DNA of 64,000 nucleotides from Zymoseptoria tritici IPO323 (GCF_000219625.1 NC_018210.1:868001-932000); one strand, 5' to 3'. Counted from the stretch's first letter, positions 1 to 14,663 are shown. Made by a program: numbers and translations. Notes: generated from the sequence alone by a model not told the origin.

Positions 1-728
1 AAAGCCTAGGCGAAGTCTTCGACAAGCTCTCTCTCGACCCTAACATTCGTTGCATCCTCCTGTCAGGCGTCGGACCTCACTTCTCGGCAGGCTTGGACGT
101 AACAACCTCCTCCAGCTCCGGTCCAGTCTCCAAACCCCAAGAAGAAGACGACATCGCTCGCCGGACTTGGCGAGTCCGCCGGCACATGCTAGGCTATCAG
201 AACTGCATTAGTGCGCCCGAACGATGCGAGAAACCTGTGATTTTCCTGGCGCACGGCGTGACATATGGAGCTGCGATAGATCTGGCGGTGGCGTGCGATA
301 TCCGCTTGTCTACCAAGGATGTGCGGTTCTGCATCAAAGAAGTCGACGTAGGGCTTGCTGCTGATGTAGGCACGCTGACTCGGCTGCCTAAAGTTGGCGT
401 TTCGTATTCGTGGGCGAAGTCGGTCGTGTACACTGCGAGGGAGTTTGGTGGAGAGGAAGCATTGAGAGTCGGGCTTGTGTCGGAGGTGGTGAACACGAAA
501 GAGGAATTGTTGGCTGAAGGATTAAAACTGGCGAACTTCATCGCAACAAAGAGTCCAGTCGCGGTACAGAGCTCGAAGGCGTTGATGGATTTCAGCAGAG
601 ATCGGCCGGTCAGTGATGGGCTTCTGTATACGGCGGCATGGAATTCGCCGATGGTGCAGAGTGATGATGTGAAGAAGGCGATGATGAGTGGGATCAAAAA
701 GACGAAGTCGACGTTTGAGAAGCTTTGA
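1..728 (+). CDS. Delta(3,5)-delta(2,4)-dienoyl-CoA isomerase (ECH1/DCI-like), 5' end outside the window
   Basis: This is the C-terminal part of a crotonase-fold enzyme, open from base 3 to the TGA at 726-728. Seen: the oxyanion-hole region SAGLDV, then ACDIR, then the block EVDVGLAADVGTLTRLPK. In the rat ECH1 family the Asp of ACDIR, the Glu of EVDVG and the Asp of AADVG are the catalytic acidic residues, and all three are present. Family role: it isomerises 3,5-dienoyl-CoA to 2,4-dienoyl-CoA so that odd-position double bonds can enter beta-oxidation in peroxisomes or mitochondria. The C-terminus reads FEKL, which is not a standard SKL-type peroxisomal signal, so peroxisomal targeting is uncertain. 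The start codon and any upstream exon lie to the left of the window. Confidence 0.88.
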   Translation, partial: SLGEVFDKLSLDPNIRCILLSGVGPHFSAGLDVTTSSSSGPVSKPQEEDDIARRTWRVRRHMLGYQNCISAPERCEKPVIFLAHGVTYGAAIDLAVACDIRLSTKDVRFCIKEVDVGLAADVGTLTRLPKVGVSYSWAKSVVYTAREFGGEEALRVGLVSEVVNTKEELLAEGLKLANFIATKSPVAVQSSKALMDFSRDRPVSDGLLYTAAWNSPMVQSDDVKKAMMSGIKKTKSTFEKL

Positions 729-852
729 AATGCGATTGACATTTGGTGGCTGAGAGTCTGGCGAGTGTTGCGGTTTCATCTCTATGCTGCATCTGTTCGC
801 GATGATCATGACCGAATCGTGCGTATTGACCAAAACCTCTTCTGAAGGAATT

Positions 853-3228
<2,376 letters not shown>

Positions 3229-3294
3229 CTAGAATAGGTGTCAGAAGTCGTGACGAGTGCCTGAAACTTTGGCCAGCTTTCCGCTGGCTCTGCA

Positions 3295-5768
3295 ATGATT
3301 CGAGAATTTTGCTCGATTTGCACAACTCGCAACGGAATGGACGACAACGTTGGTATTCAGTCGGAAGACCCGCCGACAATACTATTCATCGGCCAACATG
3401 AATCTCAACGGACGACACCAATCACAAGTCAAGTGCTCGGCCAGGCACAGTCCCTTGGCTACGACCTGCTCACAGCACCAATAACGACAGAGCACTTTCA
3501 ATCGAGGGTGTTATCGAAGCTGCAGGATCACGTCGAACAATTGAAGGTGGCGGGCTCCGCCAATGCCGTTCCATGGCCGACAATATCACCTTTGATGCCC
3601 GAGGACACGGACTTTCAACCAGAAGAGAGCAACAGTGCTCTCATTGCTGTGGTCAGCCCCTGGATCGACTTGGGATCTTCAGACCCTCTGATAGCGCACA
3701 TCAGTCGGCAAGTGTTCAATCTCGAGGTTGCATATGCCTCTTTCTGCGGCGTCAGCAATGTAATGGTTCATGGCCCAATCACTGGCTCCAATGTAACGCT
3801 GTACTCGCGCGCAGTACTGGAAGGACTAGCCCTTGGTCCATATGTTCAGATCCACATCCTCATGCCGATGACTGGTGAGTTGGAGCTGGAGGGCGCAGAG
3901 AGCGCGCACTTGTCAGAGCTGGCGAGGCCAGATTTCATACCCGGTATGGACGAGGACGAGGATACTGAGCCCGAGCTGTACTCAAGCTGGGAGTCGTGGA
4001 ACACGATTCGTACGATGTGTAACTACAGCTCCAAACTGGTCATATGTAAGTTGGTTTATTTCCGTTCTTCCTTCACTACAATTCTTTTCGGAGCCACGCG
4101 CGAGCAATTCCAATAGGTATGCCACCGCCCGTCCTCGAATGCATGTCCTGAAGACTCGCTAATGCCTGGATAGCTCTAGAACTTCCGCGTCAACTTCCGT
4201 CACTCGGACTGCAATCCAGATGGCATTCTGAACCCGTGAGAACTCTCATGCTCCCGAGAACAAGCTTCCTTCGCAACGCCAAAGGATTTCCGGTACTGTC
4301 GAAAGGACATCAACTACTACTTACGAGATTCCTGAGTCTCAAATTCTCGCCATGGCTTTTGTTGGCAGATGTGGATGCCATTGAGATGCCAGAACACTCC
4401 GCAGCCAAGAGCCCGGAGCCTACACCCGCTGAGGCAGCGACCAAGGCTGGTGAGAAGCCAAAGGACCCAATCGCACATCTGCGGTACATGCGTCATCTAC
4501 AGCAGACCCAGCCATCCCGTCCGCCGATCCAAAAATTCGGACAGGGTTATCAGGACTACATTCAGTCTCCACTCCAGCCGCTTACCGACAACCTCGAATC
4601 TATCACGTACGAGGTCTTTGAGAAGGATCCAGTCAAATACGAGTGGTACGAGAAAGCTGCCGCTGCTGCATTGAAGGACTTACAGGCCAAACTTGGCGGA
4701 AGCCGAGAAATCATTGTCGCAGTCGTGGGAGCCGGTAGAGGGCCTCTGGTCACACGTGTGCTTCGCGCTAGCAAATCGACTGGGATCAAAGTGACATGCT
4801 GTGCAGTGGAGAAGAATCCCAACGCACACGTTCTGATCCAACGCAGAAACGCGACGGATCCTCTATGGAACAAGCAAGTCATTGTCGTCAAGACGGACAT
4901 GCGAAGTTGGCCAGGTCCTACCATCAACAACGAGGTGAAGAAAGTTGACATCCTCGTCTCGGAGCTGTTGGGATCTTTCGGCGATAACGAGCTTTCCCCA
5001 GAATGCCTGGATGGCGTGCAGCATGTCCTTCACCCCGAACATGGCATCAACATCCCGCAGAACTATAGTGCGTGGATGGCACCCATCGCGACACCAAGAC
5101 TCCACGCAGATCTCTTATCGAGAGGTGGTGGAAGCGAGAAATGGGAGTTGCCAGCCGTGGTCATGCTGCATCAATACGATGACCTCTGCGTCTTACCGGG
5201 GGAAGACCGCATCGCCGAGGTGAAAGAAGCATGGACCTTCACACACCCAGCACCGCCCTCAATACTCGCGCAGTCCGCGCTTAGAGCGGGCGGCACGACC
5301 GATGCTGGTGGCTGGACAGGCGGTGACGGCAAGAACGAACACAATGCGCGGTCTTGCAAAGTCACGTTCCACGCCACCGAGCGCGGCGTCTGTCACGGTC
5401 TTGGAGGTTACTTCGAATCAGTTCTCTATGCACCAGAAGATGGCAGCAAGCCGATCGAGCTGAGCATCAATCCCGTGACGATTGACGAGAAGAGTCGGGA
5501 TATGATCAGTTGGTTCCCGATCTTCTTTCCTCTGAAGACGCCGATGTATGTTCCGGACAATGCGGAGATCGAAGTGAGCATGTGGCGCCAGACGGATGAT
5601 CGGAAAGTCTGGTATGAGTGGTTCGTGGAGGTGTTCAAGATCGAGACTGCGGTAGTAGAGAGGATCGTGGATGAAGAGGGCAAAAAGCAGGGCTTTGAAA
5701 GGAAGAAGAGGACGCGGGTTGCTGTGAGTGAGTTGCACTCGAGTCGCGCGAATGGGTGCTTGATGTGA
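3295..5768 (+). CDS. Protein arginine N-methyltransferase PRMT5 (Skb1/Hsl7 type)
   Basis: Two exons, 3295-4045 and 4174-5768; the 128-bp intron starts GTAAGT and ends GATAG. The join reads KLVI-SLELPRQLP and restores one frame of 781 residues. An N-terminal TIM-barrel region is followed by a Rossmann methyltransferase domain with SAM motif GAGRG near residue 436, then the double-E loop ELLGSFGDNELSPE (Glu at about 514 and 523), then a beta-barrel dimerisation region. The double-E loop and ELSPECLDG are PRMT5 hallmarks. Family role: symmetric dimethylation of arginines in Sm proteins, histones and other targets. A second ATG at 3337 is also a plausible start. It is divergent from PRP43, another splicing-related gene. 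Confidence 0.93.
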
Positions 5769-5893
5769 GCTGCTCACAGCTCTCGCCGCATCTCCTGTGT
5801 GCAGTCAAGGCCTTCATTGACCGCACTCTATATATCGCTATACGGCTCTATCAGGTCCTGAATCCGTCTAATCGTCAACACAATCAAACCACA

Positions 5894-6643
5894 CTATAAG
5901 CTCGCCGGAACTCTCTCACTTTCAGCCCCGTCCAACCACCTCCTCAAGAATTTCATAACTCTCATCTGATCCTCCTTCGACTTGGGAATATCATGCCCAC
6001 CCGGATGCCTCAACTCCTCCGCCCCCTCGCAAACTTTAATCAATTCCTCACTCCTCTCCCCTCTCACAGCATCATCCTTCTCCCCAATAACATGCAGCGT
6101 CGGCACCTCAATCCCACCCTCATACAACTCATCATACTGCGGAAACCTCGCCCTGAACCCCGAGAAAATCACCCCCGCCCTCGCCTCCGTCCCTGCCACA
6201 TCCCCTAAATGCTGCTTCAACGAACCCCCCGCTCCACGTTCCTGCAACAACGCAACCAACATCCCCGCAAAACACGCCCCCTGACTAAAGCCCGCAATCG
6301 CATGCACCGGGCCCTTCTCCCTCAAAAAGTCCCCAATCGACCTCAAACTCTCCTCCAACCCCCAAAAGCCTCCAGTCGTCGAATTCCCAAACGCCCCGTC
6401 CCGAGCGTACCACCACGCGCGATGACCGGCTGTGGGACCGATTCCCATCACGACGTCGGACCAGGCTTGATTGGCGGGTTTGGACAAGTCCATTTGTGTG
6501 GCGATGTCGACTTTGTGGGGACCGTCGGGGAAGAGGAATTCGTATTCGGGGAGTTGGGTGGTAATGTGTCGCATTTGGTGGGCGTGGACGGCGCCGTTGG
6601 AGGTGAAGCCGTGGAGGCAGAGGATGCGGAGTTTGGTGGTCAT
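5894..6643 (-). CDS. FSH-family serine hydrolase
   Basis: A 249-residue alpha/beta hydrolase starting at the ATG at 6641-6643. The frame stays open upstream, but the ILCLHGFTSNG strand that opens this family lies just after this Met. Seen: LCLHGFTSNG (oxyanion region), the nucleophile elbow GFSQGA, a downstream Asp in VIGEKDDAV and the His of HPGGHD. These form the Ser-Asp-His triad of the FSH1/FSH2/FSH3 family. The human relative is OVCA2. Natural substrates are poorly defined; short-chain esters are likely. Relatives also occur in polyketide clusters, but nothing here suggests such a cluster. No signal peptide, so probably cytosolic. Confidence 0.85.
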   Translation of the reverse strand: MTTKLRILCLHGFTSNGAVHAHQMRHITTQLPEYEFLFPDGPHKVDIATQMDLSKPANQAWSDVVMGIGPTAGHRAWWYARDGAFGNSTTGGFWGLEESLRSIGDFLREKGPVHAIAGFSQGACFAGMLVALLQERGAGGSLKQHLGDVAGTEARAGVIFSGFRARFPQYDELYEGGIEVPTLHVIGEKDDAVRGERSEELIKVCEGAEELRHPGGHDIPKSKEDQMRVMKFLRRWLDGAESERVPASL

Positions 6644-6935
6644 TTTGCCGGGGAGAGCGTGCTGTGAGTAGGGATGGATGTTCCTGTCGATGAATGTGAT
6701 GAGATATATCTTGTCGACGAACCGCGGTTCGGCAATAGCAGAGCTGACTAAGCCGGAACGATTGCAGGCATTCGAGGTGAATGAACTCTTTTGGGGTCTA
6801 AGAGGAATGCAAGAGAAGGAAGTCAGATAAGAGTGACCTTCATTAGTTCTGTGATCTATGAACATCGGCTTGTAGCTTTACGCAAACGAACGCCTCTTCG
6901 ACGCAGAATCTATCTCCATCGCGAATACCCTTCGA

Positions 6936-9574
6936 CTAGAACGAATACTCACTCAAACTAGGCGGCAGATCCTCCACCTTCGTTCCCCAATCACTCTCAT
7001 TATTCCCCAAAGTCAATACCAACTCCCTCCCCTCGGTGAAGAAATCATGCCCAATCCAGTTCTTCGTATACGGCTCTCCATCCAACGTCGCCGACTGAAT
7101 GAAGATACTCTGGTACGTCGCATCGAAGTTGACGTTCCTAATCGTCGCCACCTTACCGGTGACGGGACTAGTGATGTTCACGCTCTCGAAGAAGGGCGGA
7201 GTGATGAGGTAGACGTTTTGGCCCGGGTTGGGGAAGAGACCCATCATGGCGAAGGCGAGGAAGGCGCCCATGGTGCCGGAGTCGTCGTTGCCGGGGAGGC
7301 CATCGATTGTGGGGGCGAAGAATTTGGGGATGTAGAAGTGGGCGCGCTTGGCGGAGAGGGCGGGACGGCCTTGGGAGTGTCAGTAAGCGGGTGAGGGTAG
7401 CGTAAAGGCAATGATGGGTACTGACCTGCGTAGTGGTACTGGAACACAGTGAGGAAAGCCGGCTCATTGCCAATATACGTGATGTTCTGATCATGCATAT
7501 AGTCCAGCCGGCGAACGAAAGTGCTCGGTCCACCAAGCGCGGTGATTAAGCGTGCCTGGTCGTGCGGAACATAAAAGCCATACTCCCAGATTGAGCTTTC
7601 AAACGTTTCCACAGCGTTGTTCTGAAGAGAACAGATCTTATCCGGGTTCTCGTCGATATTCGAACAGGCGAGCGGATCTTGGAAGCCCCAAGTCTGATTG
7701 AGGAATTTGGGCTGGAAGAAGCCGACGAAGCCGGTAGACGTGGAGGAGTTGATGGGCAGGTTGGAGGTCTGGTCGGCTTTGAAGAGGTTGAACCAGTATT
7801 GAGAGGTTGCTTCGTACTTCTCCTTGTCTCCGATATTGCCCAAGCCTTCGGCGATCTTCGAAATGCAGAAGTCATTGTAGGAGTACTCGAGGTGGCGGGA
7901 GACAGATCGAGTGTGCGTCCCGAAGCCTTTGTAATCAAAGTCCTGGACTGGGATATAGTTGAGCGACTTCCACGAGTCTAGGCCTCCACGACCTTCACAG
8001 CACCAATCTGGGAGGTGTTAGTCAATTTGTCCGGACACTGTAAGGTTGAAATGACACACCAAATGGCTCTTCTTCAGCGTCCTTCACAACAGCCTCGTAC
8101 ACCTTATGCCAGTCGATCTTCGACGAATTGATCTTCTGGTAAGCGTCCGCCATCACAACGTCGGCATTGGACCCTCCTTGCGTGTAGCCTTTATTCAGCG
8201 TCATGTGGCAATCAGGCAGCCAGCCTTGAATTTCATATATGTTGAGCAGTCCTTGCAACATCTGCTCCACGGCGGGTGTATCGATGACGATAAGGAAGGG
8301 AAATTGGGATCGGAATAGGTCCCAAATACTGTGTCATTTCATGTTAGTCACCTTTCCCTTCCCCAGATGGCTGCAACAGACTCACCAATAGAAGCTGTCG
8401 AAATAGATGGTGTTTGCATCGACCACAGGAACCACACCTGTATAGTTCTGCGGATTGATCATCGTGCGGTAGATTCCCGAGTAAAAGTTCGTCAGCAGCG
8501 ACTTGTCAACTCCAGCGGTCTCGACCGTGATGCCACTCAATTTCTCCCTCCAGATGTCCTCGGCTGTCTTGCGCGTAGACTCCAGGTCAAAGTCTGGTAG
8601 CTCGGATTCCGCCAATTGACACGCCTGCTCGCTGCTGATGAAACTCAGACCAACTCGCGCGGTGATGGAAGATCCAGAGGTGAAGCGAACAAAGGCACCA
8701 CCGGGCAGAGGAAAGCCGTTGATTCCCCTCGAGATCTTCAAATCTTTGACATCCGCGCTAGCTCGACTGTCAACAAAGATGCCGTTGTCACGCATCCCAG
8801 AGCCTTCGAAGTCCGCGCAGAAGAATGTTTCGTAGTCGCCTTGACCGAAGGACGGTTTGAAGCGAGCACCGCCAGTCATGCGGCCTGTGTTTGCGTCCAC
8901 GGAGACCGTGCCATTGTCCAAGCGGGAGTCCGAAAGATCGGTCAGGTCGAGGAGAACGAGTGGGCTGCCGCCAGTGTTGTTCTGGAAGTTGAATCGGAAG
9001 AGAGTCGCGTGGTCAGAGGCGGCCATTTCGGTTTGCACGCCGTTTTGAAGTTGTATGCTAAAGTAGCCGGGCGAGGCCGTGACGGAGCTGTTCACGTAGG
9101 CCGTCTTTCGAGACTTTTTGGGGAAGGCGCAGTTGTTGATCTCATCGTTTGGGCAGGAGGCAAAGGGGAAGAGAGGAAAGAGACCGAGTGAGAGAGAACC
9201 ACTGGAGTCGGGTTAGATGGGCATTTATATCGATGGTCTGGTCACCTACCCGGTTCCCGAGTCGTGCATACTCGAAAAGCCAGTGATGTTGGCATCAGCT
9301 TTGTATTCGAAACCGCCTTGCGATGATTCGGAGTCGGTGTCCGCTACTGCTTTCGCCATCCCGTATGGCCGACTCGCTCCTCCGAAGACATTGCCTGGCA
9401 GGGAGGGTCAGTCTTGTGTCCGTTCAGAGATCGAAGCATGAGCCGTTTACCTCCATTCGCCGTCCCGATGAGTTGATCTACGTATTGCAATGGGTCGGTG
9501 ATGGCAGACGAGCCCTGAGCGGCGGTACATCCGGTCAAGAGCGCTGTAAATAAGCAAGACGTGAGGAGCGACAT
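6936..9574 (-). CDS. Secreted glycoside hydrolase family 92 alpha-mannosidase
   Basis: Six exons on the minus strand: 9574-9451, 9394-9250, 9201-8386, 8328-8060, 8007-7426 and 7369-6936. The introns are 56, 48, 57, 52 and 56 bp, all GT...AG, and every join keeps phase, giving 789 residues. The N-terminus MSLLTSCLFTALLTGCTAAQ is a signal peptide. GH92 landmarks in order: LIGTANGGNVFGGASRP-YGM, the EGRGGLDSWK region, YHYAGRPALSAKR, and GLPGNDDSGTMG, which holds the calcium-binding and catalytic acidic residues. Family role: calcium-dependent inverting exo-alpha-mannosidase acting on alpha-1,2- and other linkages of N-glycans or mannans. It is probably secreted to act on host, self or environmental mannoproteins. 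About 1 kb separates it from the divergent GMP synthase gene. Confidence 0.94.
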
Positions 9575-10612
9575 GGCTGTATTCTTGTATAATGAGTGTG
9601 AAGGAGATGGGCGGATACAGTTCATTACCATCAGCCTGGGTGAAAGCAGACGCAGACAGCGGACGGAGAGACCAGATGATGACTTGAAATGAAAGACTCA
9701 CTTGCCTTATATGCGGACCATGTATAGATCCGCCGCAGCTTGAAATGGTCGAGCACTAGGTTCTAGGTTTCTGCAGGTTGTGTTTGCTGCAACTCCTCTT
9801 GGATCATCCCGGAACGAACAAGAGATCACCGCATTAGCATTGCATATAGACCTGGCAGCCGAGCAGGGATGTTGTCGTTGATTTGAGATCGTCAAGTTTG
9901 TCGGAACTCGGATGTTGACGACCAGGCCTCGTCGATCAATGAGATGGGATCCTCGGATCGCTCGAAGTCGGTGATCACAATCAATGGGCTCTTCGTACAC
10001 TCATAATCACTGAGAACCTCACATACCATAGCATTCCAAGGCGAAGATCCAAGAAAAGATGTCGGTGGCAAGCCCGAGGTCCTTGCAATTTCGACACCGT
10101 GCAAAGCTAGACATGACACAAGTCGACCTTCGAGGGCAGATCTGCAAGGATAGTCCGCAGCTCATCGGCGTCATGGCACACCGCCTGTTATTGAGATCCT
10201 CGCCGCAATAATGCGCTCAGAGCTGAGAGACATATGCCGCGACGAGATGCAGATTGATGACACTCGAGCCTTGAGGACTGAGGACAATAATGTTGCCTTG
10301 CTGGAGGGAGCCACGGGCGATGCTTGTGCTCTCTCCCGATCACACGGGATATGTGCTTCGCAGCTTCGCAATGCGCCATGGAGGCAATGAGTGATGGTCG
10401 TGGTGATATCGCTGACACGTTGGGTGGATTCAGATGGATGTTCGATGTCGGCGAGAAGAGCAACGCGAACAGAACGCGGTCAGGTTTTCGGAGGTGGGGG
10501 CCTTTGCTGACTCATGCGCTGCAGATCTCAAAAGTTTTTGGACTCATGCCAACCAACTGGTGGGGGAGGTTGCGACTTCTTGCATTGTACGTCCATCATC
10601 TCTCAAATCGGC
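9575..10612. other. Intergenic region between GH92 and GMP synthase genes
   Basis: About 1 kb lies between two divergently transcribed genes. Short open frames occur on both strands, but none shows a recognisable domain, signal peptide or convincing splice pattern. It presumably holds both promoters and 5' leaders. No tRNA, repeat or mobile element was seen. Confidence 0.5.
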
Positions 10613-12250
10613 ATGGCCACCAACGGGAACAGCAATGGCGCACCGCCAGAGCCGCACAAGATGTTTGACACCATTCTCGTCCTCGACTTTGGCTCTCAAT
10701 ACACCCACCTTATCACAAGACGACTCCGCGAACTCAATGTCTACTCGGAAATGCTGCCATGTACGCAGAAGCTGGCCGACTTGGAGTGGAAGCCAAAGGG
10801 TGTGATTCTATCAGGAGGGCCATATTCGGTATACGCGCCAGACGCACCCCACGTCGATCCGGAAGTTTTCAACCTCGATGTACCGATTCTGGGAATCTGT
10901 TATGGACTGCAAGAGATCGCGTGGCACAATGGCAAGGGCGTTGCGGCGGGTGAGAAGAGAGAATACGGTCGTGTGACTCTGCAAGTCCAGCGTCACAGCG
11001 GCAAGGCTGCACACATCGATCGCCTGTTTGAAGGCTTGGAGGACGGCTTCGAGGTCTGGGCATCACATGGCGACAAGCTCTCTAGCATGCCGGAAGGATT
11101 CTCAACGATCGCTACGAGCACAAACGCACCGTATGCTGGTATCGCTCATGAAACTAAGAACCTCTACGGAATTCAATTCCACCCGGAAGTTACCCATACA
11201 CCCAAGGGCAAGCAGGTTATTGAGAACTTCGCGGTCAAGATCTGCGGAGCGGAGACAAATTGGACCATGGGCAAGTTTGTCGAACAGGAGGTGAAGAGAA
11301 TCAGAGCATTGGTTGGAGAGAAGGGACAAGTTATTGGCGCAGTCAGTGGAGGGGTCGATTCTACCGTCGCAGCGAAGCTTCTGCAAGAAGCCATTGGCGA
11401 TCGCTTCCACGCCGTATTCGTGGACAACGGCGTCATGCGATTGAACGAGGCAAAGGAGGTAGAGGAGACACTCACAAAGGGATTGAATGTCAACCTTACG
11501 GTTGTCGACGCGAGTAAGCTCTTCCTCGGCCGCCTCAACGGCGTTTCGGATCCGGAAACCAAGCGCAAAATCATCGGCAACACTTTTATCGACATTTTCG
11601 AGGAGAAAGCAAAAGAAATCGCCGAAGCCCAAGAGAACACTGCCCGCGCCGGAAAGATCGAATGGTTCCTTCAAGGCACACTCTACCCCGATGTGATCGA
11701 GTCCATCTCTTTCAAAGGCCCCAGCGCAACCATCAAGACCCACCACAACGTTGGTGGCCTCCCCGAGAAAATGGATCTCAAACTCATCGAGCCTCTGCGA
11801 GAATTGTTCAAGGACGAAGTCCGCAAACTCGGCACCGAGCTGGGCATACCCGAAGATCTCGTCTGGCGACACCCCTTCCCCGGTCCTGGAATCGCCATCC
11901 GCATCATTGGAGAAGTCACACCCGACCGAATTCGCATCGCACAGGAAGCCGACAAGATTTGGATCTCGGAGATCAAGGAGGCGGGATTCTACCGCGAGAT
12001 TTCGCAAGCATATGCGGCGGTATTGGGCGTCAAGAGTGTGGCTGTGGTTGGTGATCAGAGATTACATGGCGAGATTATCCACCTAAGAGCAGTGCAGACG
12101 ACGGATTTCATGACGGCGAATGTATTTACGGGCGCGCCAATGGAGTGGTTCGCTAAGGTGTCGGATCGGATTGCCAATGAGGTGCAGGGCGTGGCGAGAG
12201 TCGTCTATGAGACTACGAGTAAGCCGCCGGCGACAATCGAGTTGGAGTAG
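10613..12250 (+). CDS. GUA1: GMP synthase (glutamine-hydrolysing)
   Basis: A single-exon 545-residue enzyme. The ATG at 10613 is chosen because the conserved glutamine-amidotransferase domain starts right after it ([14 protein letters not shown]); the open frame continues upstream without homology. The class I amidotransferase domain has the nucleophile Cys96 in LGICYGLQ and the His-Glu pair in FHPEV. The ATP-pyrophosphatase domain has the PP-loop SGGVDST near residue 245. The C-terminal dimerisation domain contains [12 protein letters not shown] and ends in KPPATIELE. Family role: XMP + Gln + ATP gives GMP, the last step of guanine nucleotide synthesis, in the cytosol. Long frames on the opposite strand inside this gene are coding shadows. 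Confidence 0.97.
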   Translation: MATNGNSNGAPPEPHKMFDTILVLDFGSQYTHLITRRLRELNVYSEMLPCTQKLADLEWKPKGVILSGGPYSVYAPDAPHVDPEVFNLDVPILGICYGLQEIAWHNGKGVAAGEKREYGRVTLQVQRHSGKAAHIDRLFEGLEDGFEVWASHGDKLSSMPEGFSTIATSTNAPYAGIAHETKNLYGIQFHPEVTHTPKGKQVIENFAVKICGAETNWTMGKFVEQEVKRIRALVGEKGQVIGAVSGGVDSTVAAKLLQEAIGDRFHAVFVDNGVMRLNEAKEVEETLTKGLNVNLTVVDASKLFLGRLNGVSDPETKRKIIGNTFIDIFEEKAKEIAEAQENTARAGKIEWFLQGTLYPDVIESISFKGPSATIKTHHNVGGLPEKMDLKLIEPLRELFKDEVRKLGTELGIPEDLVWRHPFPGPGIAIRIIGEVTPDRIRIAQEADKIWISEIKEAGFYREISQAYAAVLGVKSVAVVGDQRLHGEIIHLRAVQTTDFMTANVFTGAPMEWFAKVSDRIANEVQGVARVVYETTSKPPATIELE

Positions 12251-13660
12251 GTGGTCGGATGCGAGGAGAGTGTGAAGGCGTTGCGGTTTGGGCGTGGGAC
12301 GAATATCAAAGAACTTTCGACTGGCGGGGCCGGCAACCACAAGAAATCACTCAAGAATGCCCCCAATCGCTGGCACTCTTGTTGTTGGGTCTCGAACGAG
12401 ATGCACTGCTAGGGCTATAGAACTAATCTCGAGGGACAGCGGTCTGTTCCCTGGTACGCTGAGATGGCCAGCTGTCCGCGGGATTGCGGTTGGGTTTCTA
12501 TGATGACTGCCCTTTACAAGAGGGACAACCTCACCGTAGAAGGGATAGTAAGAGCTCAACGGATCGGTCTATACCGGAGACAACAGCCAACGTCCGGCTG
12601 GTGAGCCGTGCATGGCAAAACTTACAATCTTGGTTACTTCCTCGAGCCCACCGTCGATTACCGAGCCTACCCATACACCGAATGCTAGACCGGAATTAGC
12701 GACAGCGCACCTCGCATTGGAGCCTGCGGTGCTAGACACAATTATGCCAACCTTTTGAACGAGACTATGCCTCACGCGCTCGGGTATCGTACGTCCGTCG
12801 CTGTCCTCGCGAGCTCGGGCTCCTTGGTACTCACATCCCTCGTTGTTCGCTTTGCGCGTCACCTCGCAAAGGCTCACAACTTCGGCTCGCCTGTACATAG
12901 ACAATTTGAGTTGCCGGACTTTGGCTGAATAGTCGGCGTTTGAGGTGGGCTCGGTACTCGAGGGTGTCACCTCACCAATGCGACGGTGATCTAGACCATG
13001 TCACATTCAAGGCACCCCCTTGACCGACAACATTAAGGGATCGGTCACCTATCAAACATTCAGAATTAACATCTCGACCGTCACTGGACCGATTGCCCCG
13101 AATTGAATCTTGACAGATAGCTGCGAGTCGTCGCTATCAAAGAGTGTAGACTTTGTGAAGTCGATCAGCCGAGCAGCAGAAACATTATTTGCTTTGAGTT
13201 GCTGAGCACGATCCGTTAATTCTGTCGGTCAAGGGGCACCCGTGTGAAGCACGGGTCTAGGCCTTGCAAGCGCTGAAAGGCCGTCAGAACGAGCATTCCA
13301 AACCTGGTGTTTTCCTGGGGTTTCCCTGGGGTTCGCAGTCACCATCGGCGCTGCGACGTGACTGTAGCAGCGGCTTTTGGGCCGTTGAACTGGGCTATCC
13401 TGGCTTCAGCAGTCCGATCAACCCGGACCTCTTGGTGGTGATGCTCAACGGAGCGGACAGATGTTTAAAACTATTAAAGACCCTGCCTTCGGTCTGAATC
13501 CCCTCTCGTCGTTCCTATCAAGTGGCTATCACAAAGACCTATTCCTCCGCTTCGCCACCACCGCTTCCTGTCTTGGATCAACACCGACGACACTATCCCA
13601 TCGCGGGTGAGAGTACATTCCATCAACTAGGCTAGAACCTACCCCAACAACAACATCAAG
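12251..13660. other. Intergenic region, no supported gene
   Basis: About 1.4 kb between GMP synthase and the small secreted protein gene. Open frames here are short, lack recognisable domains and do not join into a family-like product. The last roughly 200 bp before 13661 include an AT-rich patch near 13463-13480 (tttaaaactattaaag) and pyrimidine-rich stretches, fitting a core promoter and 5' leader for the secreted protein. Confidence 0.45.
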
Positions 13661-14035
13661 ATGAAGCTTTCAATCACCGGCGCAATTTTTGGCCTTGGTC
13701 TGCTTACTCCCGTCGTCATGGGCTACCTCCATGTTCATTACCATGTCTGCGCTCGGTCAGAGTCCCACCAGTTCTATGACCAGTGTGACTTCAAAAACGC
13801 CGGCGCCATCTGCGTACAACTCTCCCACACCGCCTTTCCCAATCTGTATACTAATGCTGGCTCTCAGGCTACCGGTATAACCAGTGTTGACGAGCTACAC
13901 TGCGACACAAACTATCCCAACTTTCCGGACGAGTGGCACATCGCCAAGTGGACGGACCCAAGGAAAAGCTGTACGGTGAAAGATGTTCATGGCGGGCCGG
14001 ATGTTGCTGGCCAATTGGCTTGCGTTTATGATTGA
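13661..14035 (+). CDS. Small secreted cysteine-rich protein (effector-like), unknown function
   Basis: A 124-residue intronless product. Residues 1-20 (MKLSITGAIFGLGLLTPVVM) form a classic signal peptide with a probable cut near Gly21. The mature part of about 100 residues has six cysteines, at about 30, 42, 51, 81, 104 and 121. That even number suits three disulphides, and there are no membrane segments. The mature N-terminus is His-rich (YLHVHYHVC). I do not recognise a named domain. By size, secretion and cysteine content it belongs with small secreted proteins, which include fungal effectors and antimicrobial proteins. That role is inference only. It stands alone, with more than 600 bp to the next gene on either side. 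Confidence 0.7.
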   Translation: MKLSITGAIFGLGLLTPVVMGYLHVHYHVCARSESHQFYDQCDFKNAGAICVQLSHTAFPNLYTNAGSQATGITSVDELHCDTNYPNFPDEWHIAKWTDPRKSCTVKDVHGGPDVAGQLACVYD

Positions 14036-14663
14036 TGGAATAATGGGTGGATGCGCCGTGCTGGCATGCACTATTCAATGATGTTCGTCTTGCGATTGGC
14101 CACTTGCTGCATTCGTGCGCAGACATCGAATAGTCGGCATGTATCTCTTCGAGATGGTGAAGTTTGGGAATGTAATGGATGAGTTGAGATTGATGGCGGA
14201 ATCGAATTGCTCCATTTTAACAATATCGCTCTCATCAGTGCAGGAGTCGTTCACCTCGCCATAGCAGTCGTGTGAGGCACACGGCCAAGAGTCTTCGGCT
14301 GTCTGCTTGCTTCCACAACTCTATATCAGCCCGCTAGAGCCGTTGACGTCGACGCTAGACTAACAAGACCCTTCGGACTTCGGTACGACATCACCTCGTC
14401 CGGACTCGTCAAATCCTGTTTGTTCGCGTTCCGACTACCTTGTCTCGACATCTTCTTCGAGCGCTTTACCAGATCTCCCGAGTCAACGTCAGCAGAAGAC
14501 TGCCTCCTCCGAGTCAACGCAGAACAACATCCATCGTCTCTTGGCTACATCAGTCTTGACACGTCCCTCAGGCCATCGCTTTGGCCTCAATCGCCATTTG
14601 CCAGTGAGCTTCAGTTGCCAGACTTCAGCACAAACGGAACGACGCTAGACCGATCAAGCTATA
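14036..14663. other. Intergenic region
   Basis: About 630 bp between the secreted protein stop and the first exon of the DUF4185-like gene. A 97-residue open frame around 14420-14713 has no recognisable motif and overlaps the first exon of the next gene in another frame. I see no supported gene here. Confidence 0.4.

Noticed and set aside
11102..12007. Long open frame on the minus strand inside the GMP synthase gene
   Set aside because: It lies opposite a strongly conserved coding exon and has no recognisable motif; its openness follows from codon bias of the real gene.
12569..12970. 133-codon minus-strand frame in the gap after GMP synthase
   Set aside because: No signal peptide, domain or family-like block was recognised and there is no splice evidence.
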